Positions 34,680-45,541 of a stretch of 64,000 nt of DNA are shown here, piece by piece. The position numbers were made by a program, and so were the translations under genes. The DNA is taken from assembly GCA_015847255.1 (NCBI GenBank), contig JADLZK010008802.1:1-64000 (forward strand), in the 5' to 3' direction. The DNA is from Hyparrhenia diplandra. Lineage: Eukaryota > Streptophyta > Magnoliopsida > Poales > Poaceae. The notes beneath the pieces were generated by a model that was given only the letters and a program-made list of their open reading frames with translations, was not told the origin of the DNA and did not search any database. How positions within the stretch are numbered: position 1 is the stretch's first letter; each line of letters starts with the position of its first letter.

Positions 34680-37600
34680 TCAGATGTTTCGGCTGCTGTC
34701 GGTGACTTCACCAAATATATCATAGCATCCATCCCATTTCCCCTGCTCTCTTGCCTCCCAGTAACCCCCCACATAGCGGAATGTCCCACCATCCCTCCGG
34801 AACCATCTTGGTTTCCAACCATCCTCCTGCATCTTCCGTGACTGCAATGCAAACCCATGGTCAAAACACAAATTCGCTGGGATTCCAGAGATTGCAGAGT
34901 GGTCGGCAGATAAGCAAATGTATGTTTAGATAATCTGAGTATCTCCCTTGATGACAAACTGATAAATAACTTGTCTACAAAAACTGGAAGATATATACCA
35001 TTCGTTGCCTCGTCTCCAGTCGCAGCTTCTCAGCGTTGGCCTTATCATACTCCCCGTTTTCTACATGTCGCTGATCTGGTCTGAGTCTTGAATCTGTCGG
35101 TGGGAGTCTCTCCTAAACAGTTAATTGACAGTATCGTGCTTCAGAAGTAGCGCTAAGAAGAAATGCATGATAATGATCCAAGCACGCCAGGTCTACCTAC
35201 CTTGAGTCCAGGAGTCAGCTCGTTCAGAGTTATTGCGAATGATGAAAGGTTATAGCGAGTGGGATTAGCTGAAGGTTCATTTTTCTCCCACAGCAGAGTC
35301 ACACCTGCATTCTGGCCTGATGCACTGCAGTTTACTCTGGGTGGTGCATTGCTAGCGATGGAGCAGTACATGCTTTCATCCCACTTTCCCATTAGGGTCG
35401 CGACCTTGGAACCATCAACATCCTCAACGAATCCTTGAACCTTGCATACAGCTATATCTTAGTAAGACCCATGAAAACCATTCCCATGGGAGTGTTATGG
35501 GAATTGTTAGTCGTACTGCATTTTACCTGGCGAGGGTTACGCTCAAGGAAAGATTGCTGTCTGAACATCAGCTTGCATGAGTATCCCCTGTTCCCAGTTA
35601 TATTCATCGTGCCATGGTGATGACAATAAACTCTACCGATGATAAGGTTATTAATTGTTGTTTGTAACCTGGTAAGGAGATTAAAAATAATTATTTGTTT
35701 CTGTAAAAGTAAAGTGAAAAAACTGAAACTAACACATCAGAGGTCACAGCATACACGGGAAGATGGTGTGCTATAATATGTAGACCTGCTACAAAAGAGC
35801 TCGACACTAGAAATATAATGGGTAGTGTATTCGCAGTTTGCTAGTCACGCCACGAACAATGAAGTAAAGGATATTTACCTTGCTCCATTGGAAAGTTTCT
35901 CCATCATCAAATTCTAGAGTTAACACACCAACAGGTTCGAGCTGGATTGTTTGCCCCCAGAACTTGCTCTTTACATTGCTATCTCCCCAAAATTTCCAGC
36001 CTTTTCCTTCGCAATGGCAAGCCATGACCATTGGATGATGACTAACCTGGTGCCAGAAATAGAGCATCATAATTAACTCCAGCTGTAGTTTGCACTGAAT
36101 GTCTAGCATCATAAAACAGTATGGATATGACCACAGCGATCAGTTGACAGGAAACAATCAACCTATGATGCACTGTGTCACTTTTCATTGAAATTCCGGC
36201 CTGCACCTATGCTTGGGTTGCCCTTTCGCGAAGGCGGTCTGGGATCAGATTATCTCCTGGGAGAACTTCCCCTGAACTACGATTCGCTAGTTTCGGCCAA
36301 TCCTGTCGACATCAAAGCATGGTGGGAAGAGGCAGCAAAGAAGGTGCCAATTTCAGGCGAAGGCGGCTTAATGGGATGGTGATTTACACCTTTTGGAACA
36401 TCTGGAAGGAACGTAACAGGCGAATTTTCAATAGCACTTCAGAGACGGAGCTGCAAGTGGCAGCAAGGATTAAGGAAGACATCGATCGACAAAAGAAAGA
36501 GAGCTTTCGCTCAAGCTTAGTATTTTGTTGGGGTTTCTCTGTGTTTGTCTGGCTTGAGAACCACCTTGTTTTTCTTTCTTTTGCCTGTACATAAACTATT
36601 TTGCTCTCCGCTTAATTGAAAGGCAGAGCTCCTGCCAATTTCTTCAAAAACTTTTCATTGAAATTAAATCACTGCTCTGACTTTTTTTTTTTTCAACTGA
36701 AATACTAATTTAGAAACTAGTCACACTGCATAGTCCGGTAAACATTGCCAGTTCATTAATTCGTGTCAGGAGACCAAGCATAGCTCTTATGATTTAACAA
36801 AAAAACAAAAAAAGGGTGACCTTTTAACAAAGAATAGACCTTTTCAGAGAAGAAACGGATTCCGTTTTTCAGGGTAATCAGCTTCATAGGTTTCCCCTAA
36901 CAATGGATTGAAAGGTTTGCAGGGGCGCCCATCCGAGGAAGCATACCCAGAAAACCGCAAATGCAGCAACGTTAAGAATTCTCATCAATCTGTCCCCCTG
37001 AATTCAGAAGCATAATAATTGATAAATTATTTCACAAGTCAAATCTACTTAATAAACCTTACAATAAAGATCCTAACTCAACTAATCAATTGTTGAGTGC
37101 GAATTTGTAGCAAGAGTAATACCTTTCGGCCACATTCATAAGCACGATCCAACAAATAAGAATATTCCAAGTCTTCAAAGCATTTTTTTGAAGAGATGAT
37201 AATGGTTCGTTAAAGTAAACAGGCAGACATACTCGTGTAAGATCTCTTCCGACATTGTCCTCGATCATCGACCAAAGATTAACACCCTTTTCCTTCTCAA
37301 CTGGATCAGGCAACTTCGTGCGACGCTTAAAAACTGCGACAGGCACTCATTGTTATCCATACCAGCTTTTGGTTTCACAAATTTGTCACCATGAAGAAAG
37401 TTATCCTTGCCAGAATTTGAACCTTTCATCTTCAAGCACGAAATTGCTGCTGAATCCCTGAAACTCTGCCTTGTATCATAAAAATGATAGTCTTGATCAT
37501 CCAACTCCTGTTGTCCAACATCATCAGAAGATTCTGTATTGCTGCTCTCTGATGTTAAATTAACGGTAAGCAAACATGTTAAAATACAGTTTAAGGGGGG

Positions 37601-37968
37601 AAGCGGGGAGCATGCATATGATAGAATAATAAAGCAAGCATAAATAACAAGTGAAAAGAAAAGGATTTCAAAAACCAAGTACCACTACACTTTCCCTGCC
37701 CAGAGCTGGAATGTTCAGGTTTCATCAAGTGCGAGTGGAGCTGAATCATAGTACCATTATCATCTGTACCTGGAAAACACAATATATCATCATGAAACAA
37801 TGAAAAGGAATTGCAACAGTCAAGAAGTCGAATGCACACACTAAAAATGATTTCCGTAGAAGGCAATTGCCAATTGGTTGATAGGTCAGTAATGCGTGTT
37901 CCACAATGAGAAACCAAAGGATTTTCAGTAACATATCTAGAGTTCCGTGTTTTAACACATGACAAATC
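34680..37968 (-). CDS. ORP: Oxysterol-binding-protein-related protein (ORP1/2-type), 3' nine exons
   Basis: Minus-strand exons are about 37860..37968, about 37690..37769, 37123..37549, 36840..36997, 35879..36046, 35527..35668, 35201..35440, 34999..35112 and 34680..34841 (stop TGA 34680..34682). They encode most of a plant ORP: an acidic linker (DDQDYHFYDTRQSF), RRTKLPDPVEKEKGVNLWSM, VCLPVYFNEPLSSLQK, LMRILNVAAFAV, the family signature SHHPMVMACHCEGKGWKFWG, LTLEFDDGETFQWSKV, GKWDESMYC, TRYNLSSFAITLNELTPGL and the C-terminal GGYWEAREQGKWDGC. ORPs bind and move sterols or phosphoinositides at membrane contact sites. The N-terminal PH-domain exons usual in this class are not found between 37968 and the FMO gene, so the gene is 5'-truncated or its first exons are unrecognised. 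Frame disruptions near 37345, 37183, 36951, 36864 and 35660 mostly look like added bases. A LINE sits in the intron between 36046 and 36840. Confidence 0.8.
36196..36649 (+). mobile_element. 5'-truncated LINE in an ORP intron, 16-bp TSD
   Basis: The insert reads as the last part of an L1 ORF2 (VIYTFWNIWKERNRRIFNS at about 36380). A typical grass L1 3' UTR follows (AAAGGCAGAGCTCCTGCC) and a short A-run. It is flanked by perfect copies of ACTTTTCATTGAAATT (36180..36195 and 36650..36665). It lies antisense to the ORP gene within the intron between the LMRILN exon and the SHHP exon, so it need not disrupt the protein. Confidence 0.9.
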
Positions 37969-37969
37969 A

Positions 37970-38390
37970 TTTTGTGATCAATTAGAAAGTCGATTCAGCT
38001 CGTGTCCTGTGTTTTCACTCGACAGGTGTGGACTCTAGTCCTGAACAGATTAGGATTGCTGACAATTACTTATCGGCCTAGAGTGACTCGCTTTTCCAAA
38101 TGGTGGTGCTGGGTTTGATAAGAAGATGAGAAAAGGACTCAATTCTTTAATCACCTGGGTTGCTTTATTTGTGGCAGTCGTATGATGTATGAAAAGAAAA
38201 GAGAAGACAAAGGAAACTTGCAAAGAAATTGAAACAGATCTTACTTTTTTTTTTTTCACCTTTTTTGCTTGGCATGTAGTTAGTCTTTTTAGCTTATTGA
38301 CACATTTAACTTCTGAACAAGCATTTAAGGGGATTCGTCTATTGCTAGAATTAAGAGTAAATTGCACCCCCACCATACAACAACCTGTTA
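37970..38390. other. Sequence upstream of the recognised ORP exons
   Basis: No PH-domain-like or other coding exon is recognised on the minus strand. It contains a T-run (38246..38257). Confidence 0.4.
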
Positions 38391-38657
38391 AATGGGTGTA
38401 GATTCGTCTAACAACTTATAATATGCTCTCAATCTATTACGATTAACTTGTCAAGTAGGTGCGGATTGGTCAAACAAGTTGTAAAGTGCTCAATTTATTA
38501 CAATAACTTGGCAAATGGGTGCAAATTGGTCCAAAATCATATAAACTAATAAATTTAGCACAACAATTTCATTGGTGGGTGCATATTAGTTAAAAAATTT
38601 GTGTAAAATGCTCAATTTAGCGTACTACCTTGGCAAAATGGTGCACCTATAGTCCAA
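38391..38657 (+). repeat. ~60-bp diverged tandem repeat, about four copies
   Basis: Units start near 38391, 38455, 38515, 38577 and 38636. They share the pattern AA(A)TGGGTGCAAATTGGTCNAA followed by TGCTCAATTTA and AACTTGGC. Period is about 60 bp; copies are diverged and non-coding. Confidence 0.75.
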
Positions 38658-39255
38658 AATTACAAATGACAACATATTAAACAAATCAGATAGCATTCAA
38701 ATTTTCTTCCAACCAATAATTTTTGCCAATTAATTTTCTAATCAGGAAATATTTGGTTGCATGTCAATTGAGCATAATTAAGACCCTTCCGTAGCAAAGG
38801 GCAGCGCAGGAACAAGGAGGAAGCTAGGCATGCAAATGCTACAGGTCTGTGGGCACAGCTTGATTAGCTAGCTTGGCGCTGCAGGCCTCCATTCGCATGC
38901 AATATTTTGTATTCTCATTTCATAGTATGTATGGGTGATATCCATCGATGAGACGGTAGTCAACATCCGTGTGCTGATGGAATCTCTCTGATGGTGAAAA
39001 TATTGTGCGGTGGATGATGGTCGTGCACGTGGGTGCGCGTGTGGAGTAAGGGTCCGGCCGGCCCGATCCATCATCCACTGCAGCAGGCACACAGTATGTT
39101 AAGTGTCGGGCGATCCCAGCCCTTTTGGGTTTGTTCGTGTTGCTTGGAATGAACGAACGTGTTGCCCTGAGGCTGGCACCAATCTTTGGAAAAGCCTGCA
39201 TCTGCATGCATGCACAGGACGAGGAATGGAAAGCGCTAGCTACCAGTTAGCAAAC

Positions 39256-39547
39256 GTACTCCCTCCGTCTCCGAATGGAAGTCGTTCTGCAACTTGGGGG
39301 GAGTACCGAGGAACTTGAAAATGGTCTGCATTATCCCTATATGAGCAAACAAAACTAACAACATTAATTGCTATTGTACACTATGCACTACACACAGATG
39401 GAGGGGGCAAAGGCAAGTGGTGTGCCTGACTTTTGCTGGAACTAGCTTACGACAGTAGGTAATGTAGTTGCAGAACCCTACAACGACTTGCATTTTGGGA
39501 CAAATTTTGAGCTGCAAAACGACTTTCATTCTGAGATGGAGGGAGCA
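39256..39547. mobile_element. Stowaway-like MITE, 0.29 kb
   Basis: The left end is CTCCCTCCGTCTCCGAATGG. The right end, reverse-complemented, is TGCTCCCTCCATCTCAGAAT, with AAGTCGTTCTGCA and TGCAAAACGACTT as the next inverted words. The termini are inverted and the centre is AT-rich. Confidence 0.65.
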
Positions 39548-40187
39548 GGTACTTTGGTGATGATGATCCGCGCGTGTGCCCATGTGATATTCACGCTCTT
39601 GAATTTGTCTCCAACGCAGGCACGCACACCGCGTCCTACAGTCGCCGGCCCTACGCACCCAAACAATGACATGACATTGATGTTGACCGCCGATTTTCCA
39701 TCGACCGGCAGGCTACACATGGATCGTTTAAGGCCGGCCATCCGATCCACACAATTTTGCCTCGCCTATCCTTAAGCATACCCCGGCCGGGCCAGTTTGC
39801 GCGAGAACTTACAACTTGACGGCCCGGGGTTTTGCTTGCATCAGTATCGGTCTCACATGGGCTAGTCTGTTGGGCAACATTAGGAATCATGTCCAAAGCC
39901 CGTCGAATTTTATATACATATCTATGTTGTCCTTGTGGTCGCCGTCATTATTATTATTATATATATATATAATCTGTTCGCTGCAAATTACGAGTAAGCG
40001 AGACGAATGGAGTATTATTACTTTTGGGCCGTGCAAGTTTCGTTTCCATTCGATGCAGTCGAGTGGCACATGACAAATTGACAGCGCAACAATAATAAAC
40101 ATATATATGTCCGGCGTGGCGATCGCATCCACCCCACCTCCACATCATCTGCTCGCCTCACAATTCACACAGCGCCAAATCCAATAG

Positions 40188-41540
40188 ATGGCCATGCCGC
40201 CGCCGCTCCGTGTCGCCGTGATCGGCGCGGGAGCCGCGGGGCTGGCCGCCGCGCGCGCGAGCTGCGGCGCGAGGGCCACGCGCCCGTCGTGTTCGAGCGC
40301 GCCCACGCCGTCGGCGGCACCTGGCTCTACCAACAAGACCACGACTCCAGCAGCAGCAGCATGTACGCGTCCCTGCGCACCAACCTGCCACGCGAGCTCA
40401 TGGGCTTCCTCGACTTCCCCTTCGTCGCCGCCCCGGACTCCGTCGACACGCGCAGGTTTCCTCGCCACCAGGAGGTGCTGCGCTACATCCAGGCCTTCGC
40501 GCACCGCTTCCGCCTCGACGGCCTCGTCCGCCTCCACACGGAGGTGCTCGCCGTCACCACGCAGGACGACAGCAGCAGCTGGAGGGTCAGGTGGCGCCGG
40601 CGGAACGCAGACGAGGCGGACCAAGAGCAGGAGGAGGTGTTCGATGCCGTCGTCGTCTGCAACGGCCACTACACGGAGCCGCGAACCGCCGACATCCCCG
40701 GCCTGGACGCCTGGCCGCCGGGCAAGCAGACGCACAGCCACAGCTACCGCGTGCCGGCCCCGTTCGCGGACCAGGTGGTGGTCATAGTGGGAGCCAGCAA
40801 CAGCGGCGCTGACATCTCCAGGGAAATCGCCGGCGTCGCCAGGGAGGTGCACATGGCCGACAGATCGGCCCCCGCCGACACCTGCCGGAGGCTCCCCGGC
40901 TACCGCAACCTCTGGCTCCGCTCCATGGTGGAGCGCGTCGACCACGACGGCACCACCGTCGTGTTCCGAGACGGCAGCTCCGTCAGAGCGGACGTCGTCA
41001 TGCACTGCACCGGCTACAAGTACAGCTTCCCGTTTCTCCTGACGACGGCGGTTCGCACCCCCGGCCCTGCCGTCGTCTCCGTGGATGACAACCGCATCCA
41101 GCCGCTGTACAAGCACGTCTTCGTGCCTCACCTGGCTCCCCGCCTCGCCTTCGTCGGTCGGCCTGCCATTCAAGGTGATCCCGTTCCCCATGTTCCAGCT
41201 GCAGGCCACCTGGGTCGCCGCCGCTCTGTCGGGCCGGATCCAGCTCCCGTCGGAGGAGGAGATGACGCAAGACGTGAGCGCGCTCTACTCGGAGCTGGAG
41301 GCCGTGGGATGGCCCGTCAGGTACACGCACTGCATGAAGCACAACCAGTTCGACTACGACGACTGGCTGGCGGACCAGTGCGGCGGCCACGCCGGCAGAG
41401 TGGAGGAGTGGAGGAAACAGATGTTCGACGCCGCCAGGAGGAACAAGCTCCAGTGCCCGGAGACGTACCGAGACCACGAGTGGGACGATCACCATTTGCG
41501 ACAACAAGCGTACCAAGACTTCAACAAATACTCCCAATAA
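40188..41540 (+). CDS. Flavin-containing monooxygenase (FMO GS-OX-like)
   Basis: A single-exon reading of about 448 residues needs two frame corrections. It starts MAMPPPLRVAVIGAGAAGLA, the FAD-binding GxGxxG. VFERAHAVGGTWLY follows, then the FMO-type motif PPGKQTHSHSY, the NADPH-binding VIVGASNSGADISREIA, MHCTGYKYSFPF (the TGY motif) and LPFKVIPFPMFQLQATWVA. FMOs use FAD and NADPH to oxygenate soft nucleophiles; plant GS-OX members S-oxygenate methylthioalkyl glucosinolates in crucifers, so the grass substrate is unknown. The first break is an extra CG in the CGCGCGCG run 40251..40259. The second is a 4-bp tandem duplication, TCGGTCGG, at 41154..41161. Together they add 6 bp. The conserved Phe of the FMO motif is Pro here. 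Other FMO GS-OX genes usually have introns; I see none. Confidence 0.82.
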
Positions 41541-41552
41541 TAAGGAGCATTT

Positions 41553-41712
41553 CTTTTTCTCGTGATTGGTATTTGATTTGGCATTTTCATACAGCTGTTA
41601 ATCTCTCTATCCCAAAAAGAATACACAACGATCTTTTTCTAGTGATTGGAATTTGATTTGGCATTTGCATACATCTGTCAATCTCTCTATCCCAGAAAGA
41701 ATACACAACGAT
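41553..41712 (+). repeat. 80-bp tandem duplication in the FMO 3' flank
   Basis: Two units (41553..41632 and 41633..41712) share TGATTGG(T/A)ATTTGATTTGG, CTGT(T/C)AATCTCTCTATCCC and AAAGAATACACAACGAT. They differ at a few positions and are non-coding. Confidence 0.85.
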
Positions 41713-41759
41713 GTGAAAGCTACTTCATCTTGTTTGCTGGTATTTTTGAAGCCAAGGCG

Positions 41760-41771
41760 AAAAAAAAAAAA
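41760..41771 (-). terminator. RNA polymerase III terminator of tRNA-Gly
   Basis: A run of 12 A on the plus strand is a T12 tract on the coding strand, starting 8 nt after the tRNA 3' end. This is a standard Pol III stop signal. Confidence 0.8.
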
Positions 41772-41778
41772 TACTACG

Positions 41779-41849
41779 TGCACCAGCCGGGAATCGAACC
41801 CGGGTCTGTACCGTGGCAGGGTACTATTCTACCACTAGACCACTGGTGC
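41779..41849 (-). tRNA. tRNA-Gly (anticodon GCC)
   Basis: The minus strand gives a 71-nt tRNA without intron. The acceptor stem GCACCAG pairs perfectly with CTGGTGC, and the discriminator base is A. The A box is TGGTCTAGTGG, the anticodon loop is CTGCCAC (GCC), and the T arm/B box is GGGTTCGATTCCC. No CCA is encoded, as expected for a nuclear gene. All stems pair, so the gene looks functional. Confidence 0.97.
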
Positions 41850-43032
41850 CCATCGCTGTTGATTTTGCACGGTTCCTTTCTCCTTATAAAACATATACTG
41901 TACTTGCAGAACCAACGGCAACTGTATCACCAAGTATATACTATGCCGATTACCGTCTTGTACCACTTGGTTCCCTTCTTGTTTGCAAAACCAATCGTCA
42001 GCTGAATCAGGAAGAACATGTGTAAATAAATAAATATATATGCAGGTTTTGTGCCTACATCATGGAAAATTTGTTGGATCAAATCTTAATCGAGCGAGAA
42101 ATACAGCTTCCCAGAGTACTAGACGGAAGAAAGGGAAAGTAGATTTCAGACAGACATTTCGTCCACTGCATCCAAATATACGTAGGCCTTGTTTTGTTTT
42201 CTGTTTCCGAGTGACTATTTTTGAAACGAACCGGGGAGAGCTGCCCGCGCTATATAAAAAGAAGGAGACGTCGGGACGGCGTAAGTTACAAAGAAAAACA
42301 AAACGCATAAAGAAGAAAGAAAAAACTAACTAAACTCACCCGGTTGGATTGGGGACATCAACGCGGATTCTACTCACTCAACGGCCAACATGGCCAAGAC
42401 TCTAAACAAACACAACGCGAGAGAAGGCCGAAACAAGCTGCAACAACCACCCACCACCCGCACTAGTGTAGTCGTCGAAGAACCGTAGCGAAAATCCGCC
42501 GCCAAGGATAACAAAGGGGCGGACGTCACCACATCGATAAGGCCACCGCCATGCGGGACCCTACGCCAGAAGTGCCGCTGCAAAGCAAAGCCGCCATCTA
42601 ACGGAATGAAAACACCAAGACCGAGCCTCCACAACGCGGGGGGGGGACCCGCCGCTTCGCCGTTGTACTCCTCTCTTGGCGCGGGGCCTCATTGCCACGC
42701 CCGCCACAACGCTCATGCTCCGGTCTCGTTTCAAAGGTTGCCGTCAAAACAAGGAGCAAGGCTGCCCCACCCATGATGATTGTCCTGAAGCAATCAGACC
42801 GCCGCCGCAGGTCGCCTATCAATTAAATTGTTTCTGTTTTGACGCCTCAACCTTCACCTTCATTCACGATGCCCGCCTGTCTTGGACTCAATTCGATCCA
42901 GCGCCTGTTACTGTTATCTGTGATTAAAATCAAGGCAAATCTTTGTTATTTGGACGGATGGTTGCACTCATTCTGTTGGAGTGTGCTCAACTCGATCAAA
43001 TCTGCAGCCTGCTTGCTGCACTAATCCTCATC
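41850..43032. other. Intergenic; LINE 3' UTR-like fragment at about 42222..42700
   Basis: TATTTTTGAAACGAACCGGG followed by GAGAGCTGCCCGCGCTATAT reads, on the minus strand, like the end of a grass L1 element (GGCAGCTCTCC, TTTCAAAAATA). The GC-rich sequence to about 42700 may be its upstream part. No protein motif supports this, so it is tentative. Nothing else is recognised. Confidence 0.35.
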
Positions 43033-44424
43033 CTAATCGTCGTCGTCGTCCTCCAGCTCGTAGATGGCGTCCGCGTGTCCGGTCTCCAGCGCGCTCACCC
43101 GCCTCCGTATCCTCCTCAGGACGCCCTCCACGGCGAGGTCGATGGCGTCCTTGCTGGCCTCCCTCAGGTCCGCCGCGCTCCCGTGCCGCCGGTACACCAC
43201 CCTGGGCGCCATCTCCAGCACGCGCTCCCGCATCCTGGCCACCTTCTCCTCCGGGCACCGCCGCCAGCACGTCGGCGATCCTCACGTCCCCCATCACCAC
43301 CGACTCCTTGGGTATGGTGACGGAGAAGTGGTCGTACCGGCCGCGGGGCAGGTGCCACCCGTAGTGCGCCCTGGCGGCGGCGTGCTCGAAGAAGACCGGG
43401 ATGCATCCGGCCACGATGGCGTCGAACGTGGAGCGCCGGGACGGCGAGTCCCCGGGCGGCTGCAGGCAGAAGCTGGCCCGCAGCATGGGGCGCATGTACG
43501 CCACGGGGTTGAGCCCGCACGCGGCGGCGGAGCAGTCCACGACGACGCACGCAGCAGACGAGTTGGCGCACTCGGCGAGGATGGCGCCCCGGATGTTGGG
43601 CCTGGACGGCCTGGAGACGGCGCCGGCGTAGAGCATGAGCGCGGTGCGGCGGGAGCGGCGCGCGCGGGCGATCCAGGAGCGGAGGCGCCGCAGCGACGAC
43701 GGGTGGAAGGAGGTCGGGTGCGGGACGGCGTGCTCCTGCCAGGGCCAGGCGCGCGACTCCAGCGTCAGCACGGTGAAGTTGGCGAGCTCGGGGAGGCGGA
43801 GCAGCGACGTGGTGCCGTACAGGCGCGGGTCGGCGTCGTGCGCCTGCGAGTAGTCCCACGCGGTGCCGGCGAGGGAGGAAGAAGTGGTCGTGGGCGTGGC
43901 GGCGCGCCAGGACCCGCGGCTGGTGGCCCGCCAGGAAGCGCGCGAGCGGCAGGCCGTGGAGCGCGGAGGAGTTGAGGAGGTCCGGGTGGAGGACGTAGGG
44001 GAGCGCGTCCAGCGCCGCGTAGTAGGGGACGAAGACGGCGTCGGCGTGGGCGGGGCGGGCCACCAGGCACTCGTGCTCCAGGAGGCGGCGGTGGAACAGG
44101 GGCTCCAGCAGCCGCCCGTCGGTGCGGTACCAGGAGCGGCTGCCGTTGTGGGGTGCGCGGGCCGAGGCCGTGGTTGGCCAGGGACGCGCACGCCGGCACC
44201 GACTTGGACTCGGGGTCCGCCAGCGGGAACGCCGTGGCGCAGTAGAGGAGCAGCTGCGTGTTGAAGCGGGCGGGGAGGCGACGGATGTGGATGCGGCGGC
44301 CCGCGCAAGGGTCGTCTGCCAGCGGCAGGCTGCTGTTCTTGTCTTTGTCCTTGTTCTTGGTGGCGGAGGAGGAGACACTGGCGACGGAGCAGAGAAGGAC
44401 GACAAGGAGGAGACGCGACGCCAT
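43033..44424 (-). CDS. GT47 exostosin-family glycosyltransferase (MUR3/KATAMARI1-like)
   Basis: The start ATG at 44424 opens a hydrophobic signal-anchor (MASRLLLVVLLCSVASVSSS), as in Golgi type II membrane enzymes; stop at 43033..43035. About 462 residues result if three extra bases are ignored. Family motifs are DPCAGRRIHIRRLPARFN, ASLANHGLGP, LFHRRLLEHECLVARPAHAD, AVFVPYYAALDALPYVL, GTAWDYS, LYAGAVSRPSRPNIRG, FCLQPPGDSPSRRSTFDAIV, AGCIPVFFEHAAARAHYGWH and PRVVYRRHGSA. The C-terminus is acidic (ELEDDDDD). This clade includes xyloglucan galactosyltransferases that build hemicellulose side chains. The specific sugar transfer cannot be read from sequence. The breaks are near 44153..44162, 43871..43880 and 43253..43255, each explained by one extra base, and together they restore the frame. 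The gene is intronless, as is common for the family. Confidence 0.85.
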
Positions 44425-45541
44425 TACTAGTACGGAGGAATGCTTGGCCGGCCAAACGCCATGCATGCCATGTCCATTGCCCAAGTGGCCGGAAGCACCA
44501 TGCACGCCACTGACCACCACAAGTCTCGCTTCATCGATCTGGGCCGCCGAGGGAGGGCAGTTACACACTCTAGTCTTTGTTTTGCTCAAAAAAAAGAAAA
44601 AGTTTAGAATTCGATCCGGCCCAACCCAGCCCAATGAGAATGATGGACCTCCGATTGCCTCTTTGGTCTCCTACTCAAGAAAGAGACCAATTGTATTTCA
44701 GATCCGTAGCCAACCTGTATTTTAGTCCGTAATACAGTATTGTCTTGTCTACAAAAGAGCCTGTGGCGAATTTAGACCTGTTATATATGTATGTATATAT
44801 TATAAAAAAACTTCTTGCTGATTAGCCAGAAAATAATGATAGGGCTGTGGCAATGTCTCGGTGAGCTTAAACAGAACATAAATTTGGTGAAATGCTTCGG
44901 GGCCTCAGTTGGCTTGCTAGATGGTCCTTTTCTGTTGCTTTGATCTTTCACATTCAACAAAGCCATGCCCTTTTTTTATAGGAAAATCACCATCTTACTA
45001 GCGACGAATATAAATAACTTCATTTTTAATCATGCAACTAAAAGTATATATTGCAGCTGCTTAGATCTAGTTCATCAACACGAATTTGCCTTGCTTTTGA
45101 CATACCGAAGGATTTATCTCTCGGTTTCTATGTTTTTCCTGTATAAATTTCCATTTTTCCTTAAATGGGCAAAACCGATTCTATCTCATTTCTGTTTATT
45201 AAAAAAAAAGGTGGCAAGGCAGCAGAAAGCAAGAGTCAAGAGATTTAGAACAAGAGAAACTTTTATCACAAGATTCGGAACACAGCATCCACAAACCTGA
45301 ATTAGACGCTACAACCAAGCCTCAGGTTCATCAGACATGACGTTCTTGGAGGCTGGCAACATCAGCAGTATGCACTACCTACCACAGAGGACTCGACTAT
45401 CAAGTTTCAGCAGCTACTACAAACCCAAACCTAACCGAACCCATCATTTACCAAACACCTTCCTCATGCAGAGGATTCTTCTCTATTTTCTTTCTTGGCA
45501 CTCTCCCTCCACTCTACGGAAGGTGACAGATCCGGGCACAA
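44425..45541. other. Intergenic between GT47 and the acidic-protein gene
   Basis: This holds the promoter side of GT47 (minus strand) and the 3' flank of the acidic-protein gene (minus strand). AT-rich, with A-runs; no gene seen. Confidence 0.45.

Noticed and set aside
40145..41209. 354-codon minus-strand ORF
   Set aside because: Antisense shadow of the GC-rich FMO gene; the sense strand has clear FMO motifs.
43064..43975. 303-codon plus-strand ORF
   Set aside because: Antisense shadow of the GT47 gene.
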